A DNA stretch of 23,278 bases, from positions 1 through 23,278 of the forward strand of contig JASWJB010000483.1 in the NCBI GenBank assembly GCA_032433595.1. The letters run 5' to 3'. Under the pieces are notes generated by a model. The model was not told the DNA's origin. It was given only the letters and a program-made list of their open reading frames with translations, and searched no databases. The stretch comes from Conoideocrella luteorostrata. Its lineage: Eukaryota > Ascomycota > Sordariomycetes > Hypocreales > Clavicipitaceae. The translations under genes were made by a program, and so were the position numbers. Below, piece after piece: positions 9,905 through 18,983 of this stretch; position 1 is the first letter of the stretch, and the number at the start of each line of letters is the position of its first letter.

Positions 9905-10747
9905 TCATGACCTCCCCTTCCCCTTCTTGTCCTTTTTCTTTTTGCCGCCAGTCCCACCACCAGACGTCGCGGGCTCCTCACCACCGCCACCACCACCACT
10001 ACCACCACCCATAGCACCCATCAGCGCGGACATGGGATCCCCCCCACCCTGCATCTCATTCATCATATCCTTCAGCAGGTTCTCCGACACGCCGCCGCCG
10101 GTCATCGCGGGACTCAAATACGGCACAAACTCGCCCATAGCCCAGCCCCTCGGCACGGCCGGTCTGGGATACGGGCTCCCCTCGGGCGGCTGCACCTGGC
10201 CGCCCATGCGGACCCTCAAGCCGGCGCTGTTCTCCGTCGTAGGGTTCTCCTGCAGGTGCTTCGCGACCAGCACATACAGGTGGTGCTTGTTGGCGACGTG
10301 CCCGGCGGCCTTGCTGCTCTTGAGGCCGACCTTGACGCGGCCCGGGTTGGCCCAGTCCTTGGGGTGCGTCTTCTCGGGCTCCAACAACGTGGGCAGGCGC
10401 AGGCGCGAGCAGGCCGTGGCGATCTCGCGGGCGAGCGGGTTTTTCACGGCCAGCGAGGACGACACGCGGCGGCCCTGGGCGCGCGAGCGCGATGCGTCAA
10501 AGTACACGGGGTAGAGGCACTGGAAGTTGTTGTAGGCGGAGCGGTCGGCGTCGTGGACGAACGACGAGGAGGGCAGGCTGGCGGGGGAGATGGCCGGCGG
10601 GGGTTTTGCTGCTGCTGCTGCTGCTGTTGTGGGAGGGACGCGTCTCATAATGTCGGAGTCGACAAAGTCGTCAATGTCGAGCTCGCCCGGGTCGGAGACC
10701 ACATCGGAGTCGCTGTCGGAGACTTCCTCCACGCGCGGGTGGGACAT
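9905..10747 (-). CDS. sec65: Signal recognition particle subunit SRP19 (Sec65)
   Basis: An intronless 280-residue frame. Residues about 75-167 are the SRP19 domain: LYPVYFDASRSRAQGRRV, then VKNPLAREIATAC, then LEPEKTHPKDWANPGRVKV, the RNA-contacting core of the family. SRP19 binds the tips of helices 6 and 8 of SRP RNA and lets SRP54 join the particle that targets secretory proteins to the endoplasmic reticulum. The N-terminus (1-33) is acidic, with SDSDSD and DIDDFVDSD. An Ala run at about 42-47 is encoded by a GCA/GCT-type repeat. The C-terminal 40 residues are Gly-rich and end in a Lys cluster (KKKKDKKGKGRS), plausible for RNA contact. At 280 residues it resembles fungal Sec65 proteins more than the shorter animal SRP19. 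The start is the first in-frame ATG. It converges on p150. Confidence 0.92.
   Translation of the reverse strand: MSHPRVEEVSDSDSDVVSDPGELDIDDFVDSDIMRRVPPTTAAAAAAKPPPAISPASLPSSSFVHDADRSAYNNFQCLYPVYFDASRSRAQGRRVSSSLAVKNPLAREIATACSRLRLPTLLEPEKTHPKDWANPGRVKVGLKSSKAAGHVANKHHLYVLVAKHLQENPTTENSAGLRVRMGGQVQPPEGSPYPRPAVPRGWAMGEFVPYLSPAMTGGGVSENLLKDMMNEMQGGGDPMSALMGAMGGGSGGGGGGEEPATSGGGTGGKKKKDKKGKGRS
10607..10628. repeat. CTG/CAG-type trinucleotide repeat inside sec65
   Basis: About seven TGC/TGT units on the + strand encode the poly-Ala run near residues 42-47 of the SRP19 homologue. It lies in the non-conserved linker between the acidic N-terminus and the SRP19 domain, so length change should be tolerated. 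Confidence 0.8.
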
Positions 10748-11548
10748 GATACGATGTTGATGGCTTTTTTTTCTTTCGTCTCTTTTGCCCGGGGAAGAGG
10801 AGGAGCAACGGACTGGAAAGGGATAGGGGAATTGAGAGGTTTAAGAGGGGCGGGGAGGAAGTGGCCAGGTCCGAGGGTTGGTGATGATGAGGTCCAGAGG
10901 TGGATTTTGAAGTTGAAATAACTACAAGTAGTTAAAGCTAGAGTATACGGAGTAGATTGCAGTCCGTGGTGGGTTGTGGTAGTGGGGTCAGAGCCAGGTG
11001 CTTGAGTAGTGGGGCTTACAGAGTTAGGAGCGTGGGGTTGCCCTCCTCGTGCCTCCTCCGTCATATTGAGACATGGACTCAAAATTATGGGAAAAGAAAA
11101 AAAAAAAAATCCACTACTACAAGTAACCCTTTCATCTTACCCAGCACTGACTGCATGCATCAATTTTGGGATATTGAGCCACACAACGTAACGCGATAGC
11201 AAGCTGCGCTGCAGCCCTAACCACACCGTCTAACTATGTTAATAGTGGTTAGTAATACTCCGCAGCGAGGGTAATAGTATGATTAGTACGGAAATGTGTA
11301 CACAAGAAATCGTAAAGTAAGCCCAGATAGTATATCAAGTAAGAGCCCCCCGCGGAGATGATAATCATCGCAATGAGATGCTCGCGGCTGAATAAGCCGA
11401 GACAAATGAAAACTGCTGCATCCAGGTACTGTTATCCCCGACCCTTGGCGTGCGTGGCCATCCATACCCATCCTTTCGGTGAAACCGGTACAAAGAAATA
11501 GTCCATAATTCTCAAATTTTTCATTTAAATGTAAAGCCTATACGTATT
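10748..11548. other. Intergenic: sec65 promoter and CCCH-gene 3' region
   Basis: Both flanking genes are on the minus strand. The right end should be the 3' untranslated region of the CCCH gene and the left end the sec65 promoter. I see a CT-rich tract when read on the minus strand near 10765-10860 (sec65 core-promoter-like), an A tract at about 11094-11110, one TACGGAGTA copy (10946-10954) and an AT-rich segment toward 11500-11548. No protein-like frame stands out. Confidence 0.6.
10946..10954. repeat. TACGGAGTA intergenic motif, copy 2
   Basis: Exact 9-mer copy about 200 bp upstream of the sec65 start codon. Confidence 0.6.
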
Positions 11549-13373
11549 TTAATTTGACTTGATATTGGGGTTTTTATATTTTGTCCCAGGAGGATGAGCG
11601 TCCTCGGGGAACTTGCAAAATGGATGAGTGCAGATGTTGTCACGAATACTGGGGCACTATATCACATAATCAGCTGCCAATCTTTTGTGGGGGTGCTTGG
11701 AAGTCTCCTGTCCGGGAGAGAGCGAGGGGAAAAGAGGCATGGGCGCATCTTACATGATGACCGTATATGCATTCGTCGAGCTCACAGTCCTGGCCGTTTG
11801 TACAAGGGTTCTGACGTGCCAAGACAGCAATGGCATTAATCTCTTCACTGCTAGGCTTGTAGTCATGCACAAAGAAGCAAGTATCGCCTTTTGCGCAGGG
11901 CCCTCGCAGGAAGTGGTTATTGCATAATTTATCGGATTCCTTTCGTTTCTTGATGCTCTCCATGGCGGAGATGCTCACAGTAATGGGTTCGTCCAAGCCG
12001 CGATACCCGGGATCCCAATCAGGCTGCTGTGGAGGAATCTGCTGATACTGCACCTTGGCGGGCCGGGCAATGGGCTTGGGTGGTATTGGGAGGATCATCT
12101 GCGGAGGCGGAGGGCTATTCTGGGCGGTGCTGGCAGTGTTGGCAGCGTTGGCGTAGGATAATGACGAGCGACTGGGCGTGCTGGCAGATCCGATGCTGGC
12201 AGCAGGACTGGCAGTTCGGGGACCAGCAACCCAGGGGCCGATGGGCCAGGTGGATGAATTCTTATCGATGTGTTTATCGTTGCGGAAGAGGTCGTTTCCT
12301 AGTTCCATGGTGCAAATGTTGGTAGCGGCCAGGTCCGGCACTATTGGGGCGCCTTCAATGATGGTCAGACGCTGGCGGTCGAAGTCTTCTTGGCCAAGGT
12401 CGTCTAGGAAGGAGGCATATTGGGCGTCGTGGGAGATGCCCATGAGAATATGTCTGCAGTTGTAATTCTTGATGTGCCACTTGACAGTATCTGGTCTTCG
12501 AGTCAGCTAGCCTGCCGCTATCGCCTTCCACAGCGTGGGTAAAGCAGCGCTCTGTTACCTTTTATTTTCGAGGACACGCAGTCCTTGCCATATCCCACAT
12601 CAACAAAATCGAACCCAGCCTTGGCCTGCGTAAATCCCAAAGCGAAGTCCTTCACATCAGACAGGTCACGCCCGAGGGACTTGGCCAGCCCGCCAAAGTT
12701 GGCCACGACCTTTGTAATAATTTCGACATCGTCCGCGTGCTCGCCGCATCGAACCTTGATCGCGTCAAGGAGAGTCAAAGCCGCCTTGATGCCGCCCTCG
12801 ACGCCTTGCTTAATCCACTGGTCTCGAAACTGTATTTCACATTGGGTTAATACGTGGATGCGAACTATGATTACTCACGTTTCGGGAGAGTGAAGACATA
12901 CCAGCAGGCCATTGCCATCGATTGTAACCAAGATATAACCATTTTGATTCTATAAAAGGTTAGTTCCCTATCCAAACGGGGTAGCAGCCCAACACCAGTG
13001 CAAGTAAATAGAAGGTCGTCTGCTCTCACTCTGATTTCGCCAATTTCCTTGGTATACCACTCGGTTCTCGCCTCGCTAGTCGAAAGTCGCGCCTGCAAAT
13101 CTCTATTTTCGCGCTTGCAATCTTGCAGCTCGTCGGTAATTTTCTGGTTCTGGTATCGAAAGGCCGTCTCGAGTTTGTCGCAATACATAAGGACATCCTG
13201 CCTCAGACATTTTAGCGGTATGATCTTAACCGTGAAGGAAGGGACGAGTCATATGCAATCGTAAAAAGTGAGAAGAGCAAACGAACCCGAATCAACGCAT
13301 CAGAGGAATCTTTCTGCTGCTGTATTTCCTGAAAGCGCTGGACAAAGTCCATAAGATTGGTTGTTAAAGACAT
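11549..13373 (-). CDS. Tandem CCCH zinc-finger protein with coiled coil and an IDGNG-motif domain
   Basis: Six exons in transcript order: 13373-13287, 13197-13030, 12949-12902, 12829-12559, 12490-11754, 11656-11549; 472 residues. All introns (68-97 bp) are GT..AG and keep the frame; the first donor, GTTCGT, is weak. Residues about 10-80 are a charged coiled coil. Residues 86-230 form a domain opening with GYILVTIDGNGLLFRDQW, the beta strand plus Asp expected at the start of a NYN/PIN-like fold (inference). Residues about 250-350 are Pro/Gln/Ser-rich. Zinc fingers follow: C381-C390-C396-H400 (CX8CX5CX3H) and C421-C427-C432-H436 (CX5CX4CX3H). A third, variant finger (C438, C446, C451, H458) is made only when the last intron is removed. 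The protein probably binds RNA. The architecture recurs in uncharacterised ascomycete CCCH proteins as I recall them. The start is the upstream-most ATG giving the coiled coil. Confidence 0.82.
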
Positions 13374-13448
13374 TTCCGAGCGGGTTATTTTATTCTGTAT
13401 TATATGCGCCTGCTGCAGTGTTGCTGCATGCGGCCTGTCTGTCGGCCT

Positions 13449-13490
13449 TGGTGTTGGCTGGTGTTGGTGTTGGTGTTGGTTGGTTGTGGT
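13449..13490. repeat. GGTGTT-type minisatellite near the CCCH-gene start
   Basis: Imperfect tandem copies of TGGTGT/TGGTTG (ACACCA on the sense strand of the CCCH gene) lie 76-117 bp upstream of its start codon, probably in its 5' leader or core promoter. Confidence 0.75.
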
Positions 13491-14060
13491 GATTGTGATT
13501 TGTGGTGTTAAAGTTGTGGAAGAGCGTGAGAAGCAGAAATGACGAACAGCGGCGTGCGTAGTTCGTCTGGCCCCCCCGGAATATGTTGCTGTAAGTTAAC
13601 TCTTGTCTGGCTCCTTCCCCCTGGTTCGAAGTATCTGGTCCCGTGTGCGGGAGACGGAAAAAAGCCAGGCGAGTTGGGAAGAAAAAGTAAATTTGATTGT
13701 CTGGATTTAGCGCCACCAAAATAGAGTGCGCTGGTTGGCTTACAAGAAGAGGACTTTCTTATTTCAGCACAGGCCTGGACGGAAGGCTGCAGGCGACCAA
13801 TGGTACTCTATATACCTCTCGTTATTGCCGTTTGTTCATCCAAAACGGCTTGGACGCTGTTGATATAGATGTTCGGCGCTTGGGGTAAAAAGCACGATCG
13901 GTTTATCGGCTCTGGTTTATTTTTGGACGGAACGGGGAAAGAAATATCTTTGGGCCGTGTCGACCAAGCTAGTTAAAGTGCAGCACAATAACGGAGTCAA
14001 TGGCGAGTGCTCCGTATAATAACAACGTCAATAGAAACTTTAAAGCGAGCTGATACTAGT

Positions 14061-14069
14061 TACTCCGTA
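14061..14069. repeat. TACTCCGTA intergenic motif, copy 3
   Basis: Exact copy in the 13374-15437 gene-free region, about 690 bp upstream of the CCCH start codon. Confidence 0.6.
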
Positions 14070-14078
14070 GTAAGCAGC

Positions 14079-14103
14079 GGCTGGCTGCAGTGGCTGGCTG
14101 CAG
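14079..14103. repeat. Tandem GGCTGGCTGCAG
   Basis: Two perfect 12-bp copies separated by one T (period 13 bp) in the gene-free region. No function suggested. Confidence 0.8.
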
Positions 14104-14480
14104 CGCATCAGAGCCCCCCCCCCTGCGTTTCTGGCTTGGCCTGCCTGGCCTGCTTGGTTGGTGCAGTTTGTCACAATACATGGCGCATCATGGCCGGGCA
14201 CGAGTGGCTCGCCAGGGCAAAGTGGGGCCTCTAGCCGACATGAGCTCAATTTTGTCCTGGTCACGCTGCTGCACCTGGCCGTGTGTGTACCCTCCAAGGC
14301 ATCCCCTAAGCCATCTTCACAATGTCCTTGGTGTGACCTGAACGTAGGCAGTTTGTGCCGGCATGCAATATTGGCTGCAGTTGTCGGTTTCTATGGGCGT
14401 AGGTTTGCAGTGGAGGCGCACAGAGCTGGACATTCAATAGACGACAATAAGAACCCCAGCAAACATGGCGCGCCCGACAA

Positions 14481-14508
14481 TACGGAGTACAGAGTACAAT
14501 ACTCCGTA
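14481..14508. repeat. Inverted pair of the TACGGAGTA motif (copies 4 and 5)
   Basis: TACGGAGTA (14481-14489) and its reverse complement TACTCCGTA (14500-14508) face each other across a 10-bp spacer, a perfect 9-bp inverted repeat. The spacing gives about 19 bp between equivalent positions, near two helical turns, as expected for a dimeric binding site or a small hairpin. Confidence 0.7.
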
Positions 14509-15437
14509 CTCCGCACAATCAATGCGAAACACGACAATACAAGATGATTCATGCGGCTTCTTCAGTCACCAGCCGTCAGCCGTCAGCCGTTCCGTGCTGC
14601 AGATCGCTCGCCGTCTCGTTTCTTCTTCGTGTCTTTGTGTTTCTGCATCTGAGCGCCGTGCACCACTCATCGGACGTCTCCCAGTCGTACTTGACGCCGT
14701 CCACAACCAAACCCCATCATCCTCCGCCGCAGTCCAATGGGATCGTCTTCCCTCCCCCCCACTAGCCGTTTGGAAGCACCGGACAGAGAGATCCCTTTCG
14801 TTCTGAATAGCTTTTTCGTCAAATCCGGAGCCGCCAAGTTACGCGCTTGCTGTAACAGTATATCGCCAGCACCCTCCCTATTGTCTTCGATGCGCCCGGA
14901 CTGACGTCGAACCATACATACGCAACGCCGTGCTGGCCAATCACACACCATGAGCTCGCAACCACCAGACCTGTCGGCGTCGAGTAGAACTGATATTGAG
15001 TGGTGGCGACCGTCTGGTGGATACTGTAAGTCTTAGGAAATGTCGTGGCATGTCTTGTTTCAATGTCTGAGCGTGCATCGGCCAATTGCTTTTTTGCAAC
15101 TCTGCTCTACGGCATCCAGTCAATGTGCTGGGTCTCTCGCATCGCCTTGCTTTTTGAAGCCTCAGGCCTCATGCGCGAGGCTATTTGTGTATTCGCCCAA
15201 GTCAACTGGTCATTAATAATCATTTACTGGCGAGCAAGGCAAACGCCCGCATGTTTTAAATTACGTAGGAGCACAAACGAGGCCCGGAACGCTGTACATG
15301 TGGCCGTTCAATGGAACGAGTTGGAGTGCTACATCTCCCGAGCATCGTGGAAAAGCGCCGAATCATGTTGAGCTTGATGCAACTCTCCCACCCAAGACAA
15401 CGTGTTCCTGTCGAATGCCCTTTTCATGGTACATCAA

Positions 15438-17903
15438 TTATCCCCTTGGCTGAAATTGATTCAGTATTTGCCACAGTGTACCATCCCCAATGTTGTCACC
15501 GCCAAACTGCCACGCCACTGGATCCGAATCAAGAGGCGCCGTCGTCGCTGCCACCGAATTATTGTGTACTATTACGTCTCCTATGTGACTATCCTGTATT
15601 GCTGTGAGGTCGTTGAAGAGGAGATCTGATGTTGCAAAAGTTGGCATGATGGATGCCAGACTCTCCGGCGGCGGAGGCACTGCCCAATCATTCGGCGAAA
15701 GCCACGCCGAGTCAGTCTCACGTCTCTTTGCCGCTGAGTCATTCGGAAGAAGCACGTTACTGCCGTTTGCTGGACCTCCGGATGAGTTTGACATGGTCTC
15801 CGAACGGCCTTTTGTAGCAGACGACGGCGTTCCAGAATTGTATTCATCTCCAGAAGGTGAGCTGCCTGACACGGCTTTGGTGAACTTGGCTAAGATGGCT
15901 TGAAGGACACATTCCGCCGCTTTGGCGAGCGGGTTGCGATCTTGCATTGCCGCAAAGCGTTCAATAGCCCAATGGACGTGTTTCACCGAGTTGTTAATGT
16001 GTTCTACGTGCTCGTGAGGGAAAAGAATATACGTGGAGGCAATGAGCACAATTGCATCAAAGGCTCCGAAGAAAAGCATGAAACTGTATGTCAAAAGTCA
16101 GCTCCTTTCCCATAGTGTCCTCTTATGCTGAAAGCATATAAACCACTCACTTTCTCCAAGATGCCGACGGCAAACCTGCAAACGTCAGTCTTGATATATC
16201 CAACAGTGCAAGGCCCGCCCGCAATGCCTCCGCGCGACTCTCCCTCCGGTGAAAGACGTATGGCCGATGCAGTGCCATAAGACTAAATTCATGCAGCATT
16301 GCGAAGTAGTATCTGGTTCCGGGTAGCCAATGCACGCCGGGATGATCGTCCCACCGTGTATCTCCATGCTCCAAGCGGAATATTGCCGGCATATGCTCGT
16401 TAAGAAGCGTGATCTGGCGCTGTACCTTGTCAACTTTTGTAAAGTCTTTGGGATACGGGCCGTCTTGCTCAAGATCTTGAATGTCTCGCAATGGACCAGT
16501 GAGTTCCTGCAGCCACAGAGCGCGAGTCAGAGGAGTTGGGGGGTCCTTTTCAGGATCCCGAGTGACGATTGGGGTCTTTGAACGATCTGATGGAGCCGGG
16601 GCGTCTATTGGTAAGGATGGGAGGCCGTGCCTCCAGTCCACAGTGCCGGGGCGACCCAAAATGAGGCACATGTTGATATCCCTGTAAGGTGTTAACTCAT
16701 AAGTGTGCGAACGTGATGTCGGCCTCCAACATACCAAATTGCCAAAATGAGATACAGCTTCCTCCTTCTCTCAATCAACCACTGGTTCTCCAGCACGTTT
16801 TCCAAATTGGTTCCCGTAGGCTTGGGATCCAGACTATCACGATGCATCCCCAACTCCTGCGCATCTCTGATCGCAATTGCCACCATGTGCCACTGCCACG
16901 ACGCGTTAGTACGACGGTCAAGACAGCCAACCAGGCGGCTGTGAAGCACCATGACAACTTACCGACTCTGTTACGTTTGCCGTAAACTTCAAAAACGAAG
17001 CCCTCAGAAACTCTGCCTGCACTGTGGTTATGCAAAGGGACTTCTTGCCAAACAAGCCGACAAGGTTCGCGCCGCTTTCACTATAGTCGCACGCCAGATC
17101 CTCAAACGTCATGTTGGCTGCGTACTTCAAGGTAGCAAACTCCCTTTCCCACTCACTTGGAAGTATGAGCATTGCCGTAGCAATCATGTGGAACAGAACA
17201 GCGGGAAACACTCTCAGATCCGGCGAAATTCCTTGCGGGCCTTCGGAGGAGAAAACACTGAACGGCAATGCGTTCCACTCCTCAAGTTGCGTATAAAATA
17301 TATCCGGATCCACAAAATAGTACTGCCAGTTGAACTCTCTCATAAATATACCAACAAGCTTATCAACGAATATTTTGGCGGGAAGTTGCCGTATGAGACC
17401 TTTATATTTTTCTCTCACAGCAAATGTGTGGTGGGGAGCATCGCGCGAGGGCAGTCTTGCCATTGCGTCTTGCTCCTCTGGCGTCGGAGCCGTTTCAATT
17501 TTTTTCAGAAAGCCAATAGTTGAGGGGCCAGTCTGACCATAGCCCCAGGTGGCAGCCAAGCTGGATAGCGGCTCGTCATTCCTGGCGAGATTTAAGGAGC
17601 TTTGGCTGGATGGGGATACCTTTGAGAGCGCGTCGTTCTCGCGAGATGTAGGAGCGCCCGGGTCGTAGCTGCAGAACGATTCTCTGTTTCTGGAGCGACA
17701 ATTGGCGCAGGGTAGATCGCGGTCACACTTGACAAGGTCAGTAAGACGCTGCGCCTGAAGCGGGTTGGGTGTCAAGGCGAACAAGGTACCTTTTGCTTCC
17801 TTCTGTGGCATTCCGTGCAGGATATAACGACGCGGCGTCTCTTCTTGGGTGGTCCCGAGCGATCCCGGCGCGTGGAAACCTCCCTGTCGAATGCGTCGCC
17901 CAT
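15438..17903 (-). CDS. Zn2Cys6 fungal-specific transcription factor
   Basis: Five exons in transcript order: 17903-17790, 17727-16963, 16892-16735, 16681-16151, 16083-15438; 737 residues. Introns are 53-70 bp, GT..AG, and intron 2 has a perfect TACTAAC branch site. The first intron interrupts the zinc cluster: CTECHRRKQK joins CDRDLPCANC, giving C29, C32, C39, C45, C48, C57, spaced 2-6-5-2-8. PPKKRRR just before it is a nuclear-localisation-like basic patch. Residues about 150-400 resemble the fungal-specific transcription factor (middle homology) domain, including WHMVAIAIRDAQELGMHRD and IWDINMCLILGRPGTVDWR. The C-terminus (about 590-737) is Ser/Pro/acidic and ends near WQFGGDNIGDGTLWQILNQF, a plausible activation tail. 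It probably binds CGG-type half-sites as a dimer; the target pathway cannot be read from the neighbourhood. The start is the first ATG in frame; the extension upstream opens only via GTG. Confidence 0.9.
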
Positions 17904-17946
17904 GCTGCCGGCCGAAAAGTTCAAACTCTCAAACACTGTCAGCGTC

Positions 17947-17988
17947 CTAGATGGGCACCTGAAAGCTGCTGGCCAACGCCTTGACCAT
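17947..17988 (-). promoter_or_regulatory. Short upstream ORF before the Zn2Cys6 gene
   Basis: A 13-codon frame (MVKALASSFQVPI, then TAG) ends 43 bp upstream of the main start codon at 17903, in a different frame. If it is in the leader it could dampen translation of the regulator. No transcript data, so this is only positional. Confidence 0.3.
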
Positions 17989-18141
17989 CGAGGCACGGGT
18001 TGTTTTGGGGTATGCGGCGATTGCTTGAAGCATCAAACGTCACCAAGGCACTGCATAGCTCCGGCGTGAACGCTGCGCCCGCAGAGTATCACGGCAGGAC
18101 GATGCTTGTCATGGAGTCGCAGGTCGAAGTTGGTCGCCACC

Positions 18142-18171
18142 TGGGAGGTGCAGCATGAAGGTGGGAGGTGC
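18142..18171. promoter_or_regulatory. Direct repeats TGGGAGGTGC, 20-bp period
   Basis: TGGGAGGTGC occurs at 18142-18151 and again at 18162-18171, exactly 20 bp apart (two helical turns), about 240-270 bp upstream of the Zn2Cys6 start codon. That layout fits paired binding sites on one face of DNA. The factor is unknown. Confidence 0.4.
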
Positions 18172-18183
18172 CGGGGTGTGGGG

Positions 18184-18205
18184 CCGGAGTTAGGAGCGGC
18201 TCCGG
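18184..18205. promoter_or_regulatory. CCGGAG-N10-CTCCGG inverted repeat
   Basis: A perfect 6-bp inverted repeat with a 10-bp spacer, containing CGG and CCG half-sites, 280-300 bp upstream of the Zn2Cys6 start codon. Zn2Cys6 dimers bind inverted CGG triplets, so autoregulation or control by a relative is conceivable; spacer length alone does not identify the factor. Confidence 0.4.
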
Positions 18206-18438
18206 AGCATTGACCCCTGGTATGCACCACCAAGCGATGGGGTGGAGGGGTGACAGCTCGAGGCTAATCCATCCGCTGCTCATCGCAAAACACACACAGA
18301 ACTGGTGCATAAATCTTGCGAGATACCGGCTCAGCGCAGTACAGTCGGCTTTAGCGGAAACACACCCGACAGCCAGAATCGTTCCATGCTGGTGGTAGTG
18401 CGGAATGGCTTGTCGAATAGCTAGTTACCTATACAATC

Positions 18439-18447
18439 TACTCCGTA
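18439..18447. repeat. TACTCCGTA intergenic motif, copy 6
   Basis: Exact 9-mer copy about 540 bp upstream of the Zn2Cys6 start codon and downstream of pyr4. Confidence 0.6.
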
Positions 18448-18983
18448 AAGTCAGGAAGAAAAACTCCCCTGCGCGGGCACAACTGGACTTTCACAGAATG
18501 TAGAGAAACGGCGAGGAAGTGTGGTGACAAAACAATACGAAGTACGGCCACATTACTTGATTAGCTCGACGGAAAACTGAAGTGGCACTGGCTCCAAACT
18601 TCTGTAGTTGGCTTGAAGCAATTAGCAACGCTGATTTAAAAAAAAAAAAAATAATAAATGGTCGTAAAACAAAATCCCGAGATTTTGATATATGCTTTCT
18701 GCCCAGATTGTCAGAGCATGTGGCTCCTCGCATGTCTCTCTCTGCACCCTCCTCTTCCTATCATTTGTGCTGCATTTCCTGTGCGGTACTTGGAACAATC
18801 GAGGAACTGTATCCTTCCACCGTTGTATCAATCCTCATTACCTAATAACACCCGCGTCGCGACTATGCAAGCGGAACCAAAAATATCTTATGAAGAATGA
18901 TGTCCAAAATAAAGTAAAGCCCTTTCTTTTCGTACGCCGAATTTGGCTTGAAGCAAAACGCAAAGCCACCTGTCAATCAATGT

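Larger units (their letters stand above)
13374..15437. other. Two-kilobase region without a convincing gene
   Basis: It lies between the CCCH start (minus) and the end of the Zn2Cys6 gene (minus). It contains the GGTGTT repeat next to the CCCH start, several C or G runs, a 13-bp tandem (14079-14103), AGCCGTC triplets (14571-14591) and three exact TACTCCGTA-type motifs (14061, 14481, 14500). At 14950-15025 an ATG in good context, just after a CCAAT box, begins a short frame ending in a consensus GTAAGT donor, but no following exon looks like a known protein. Other frames here are short and low-complexity. Confidence 0.6.
17989..18983. other. Intergenic: Zn2Cys6-gene promoter and pyr4 3' region
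   Basis: The left part is the upstream region of the transcription-factor gene and holds spaced direct and inverted repeats (18142-18205). The right part is downstream of pyr4. One TACTCCGTA copy (18439-18447) and an A13 tract with AATAATAAAT (about 18637-18658) are present. I find no protein-like frame. Confidence 0.6.

Noticed and set aside
9855..10514. 219-codon plus-strand frame opposite sec65
   Set aside because: It is the antisense shadow of a clear SRP19 homologue; Pro-rich composition mirrors the Gly-rich tail on the other strand.
13620..13650. GGTTCGAA sequence resembling a tRNA B box
   Set aside because: No A box at the right distance and no acceptor or anticodon stem could be folded around it. 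No tRNA gene was found in the window.
15438..17903. Zn2Cys6 regulator plus neighbours as a secondary-metabolite cluster
   Set aside because: No synthase, tailoring enzyme or transporter is present; neighbours are pyr4 and a CCCH protein.
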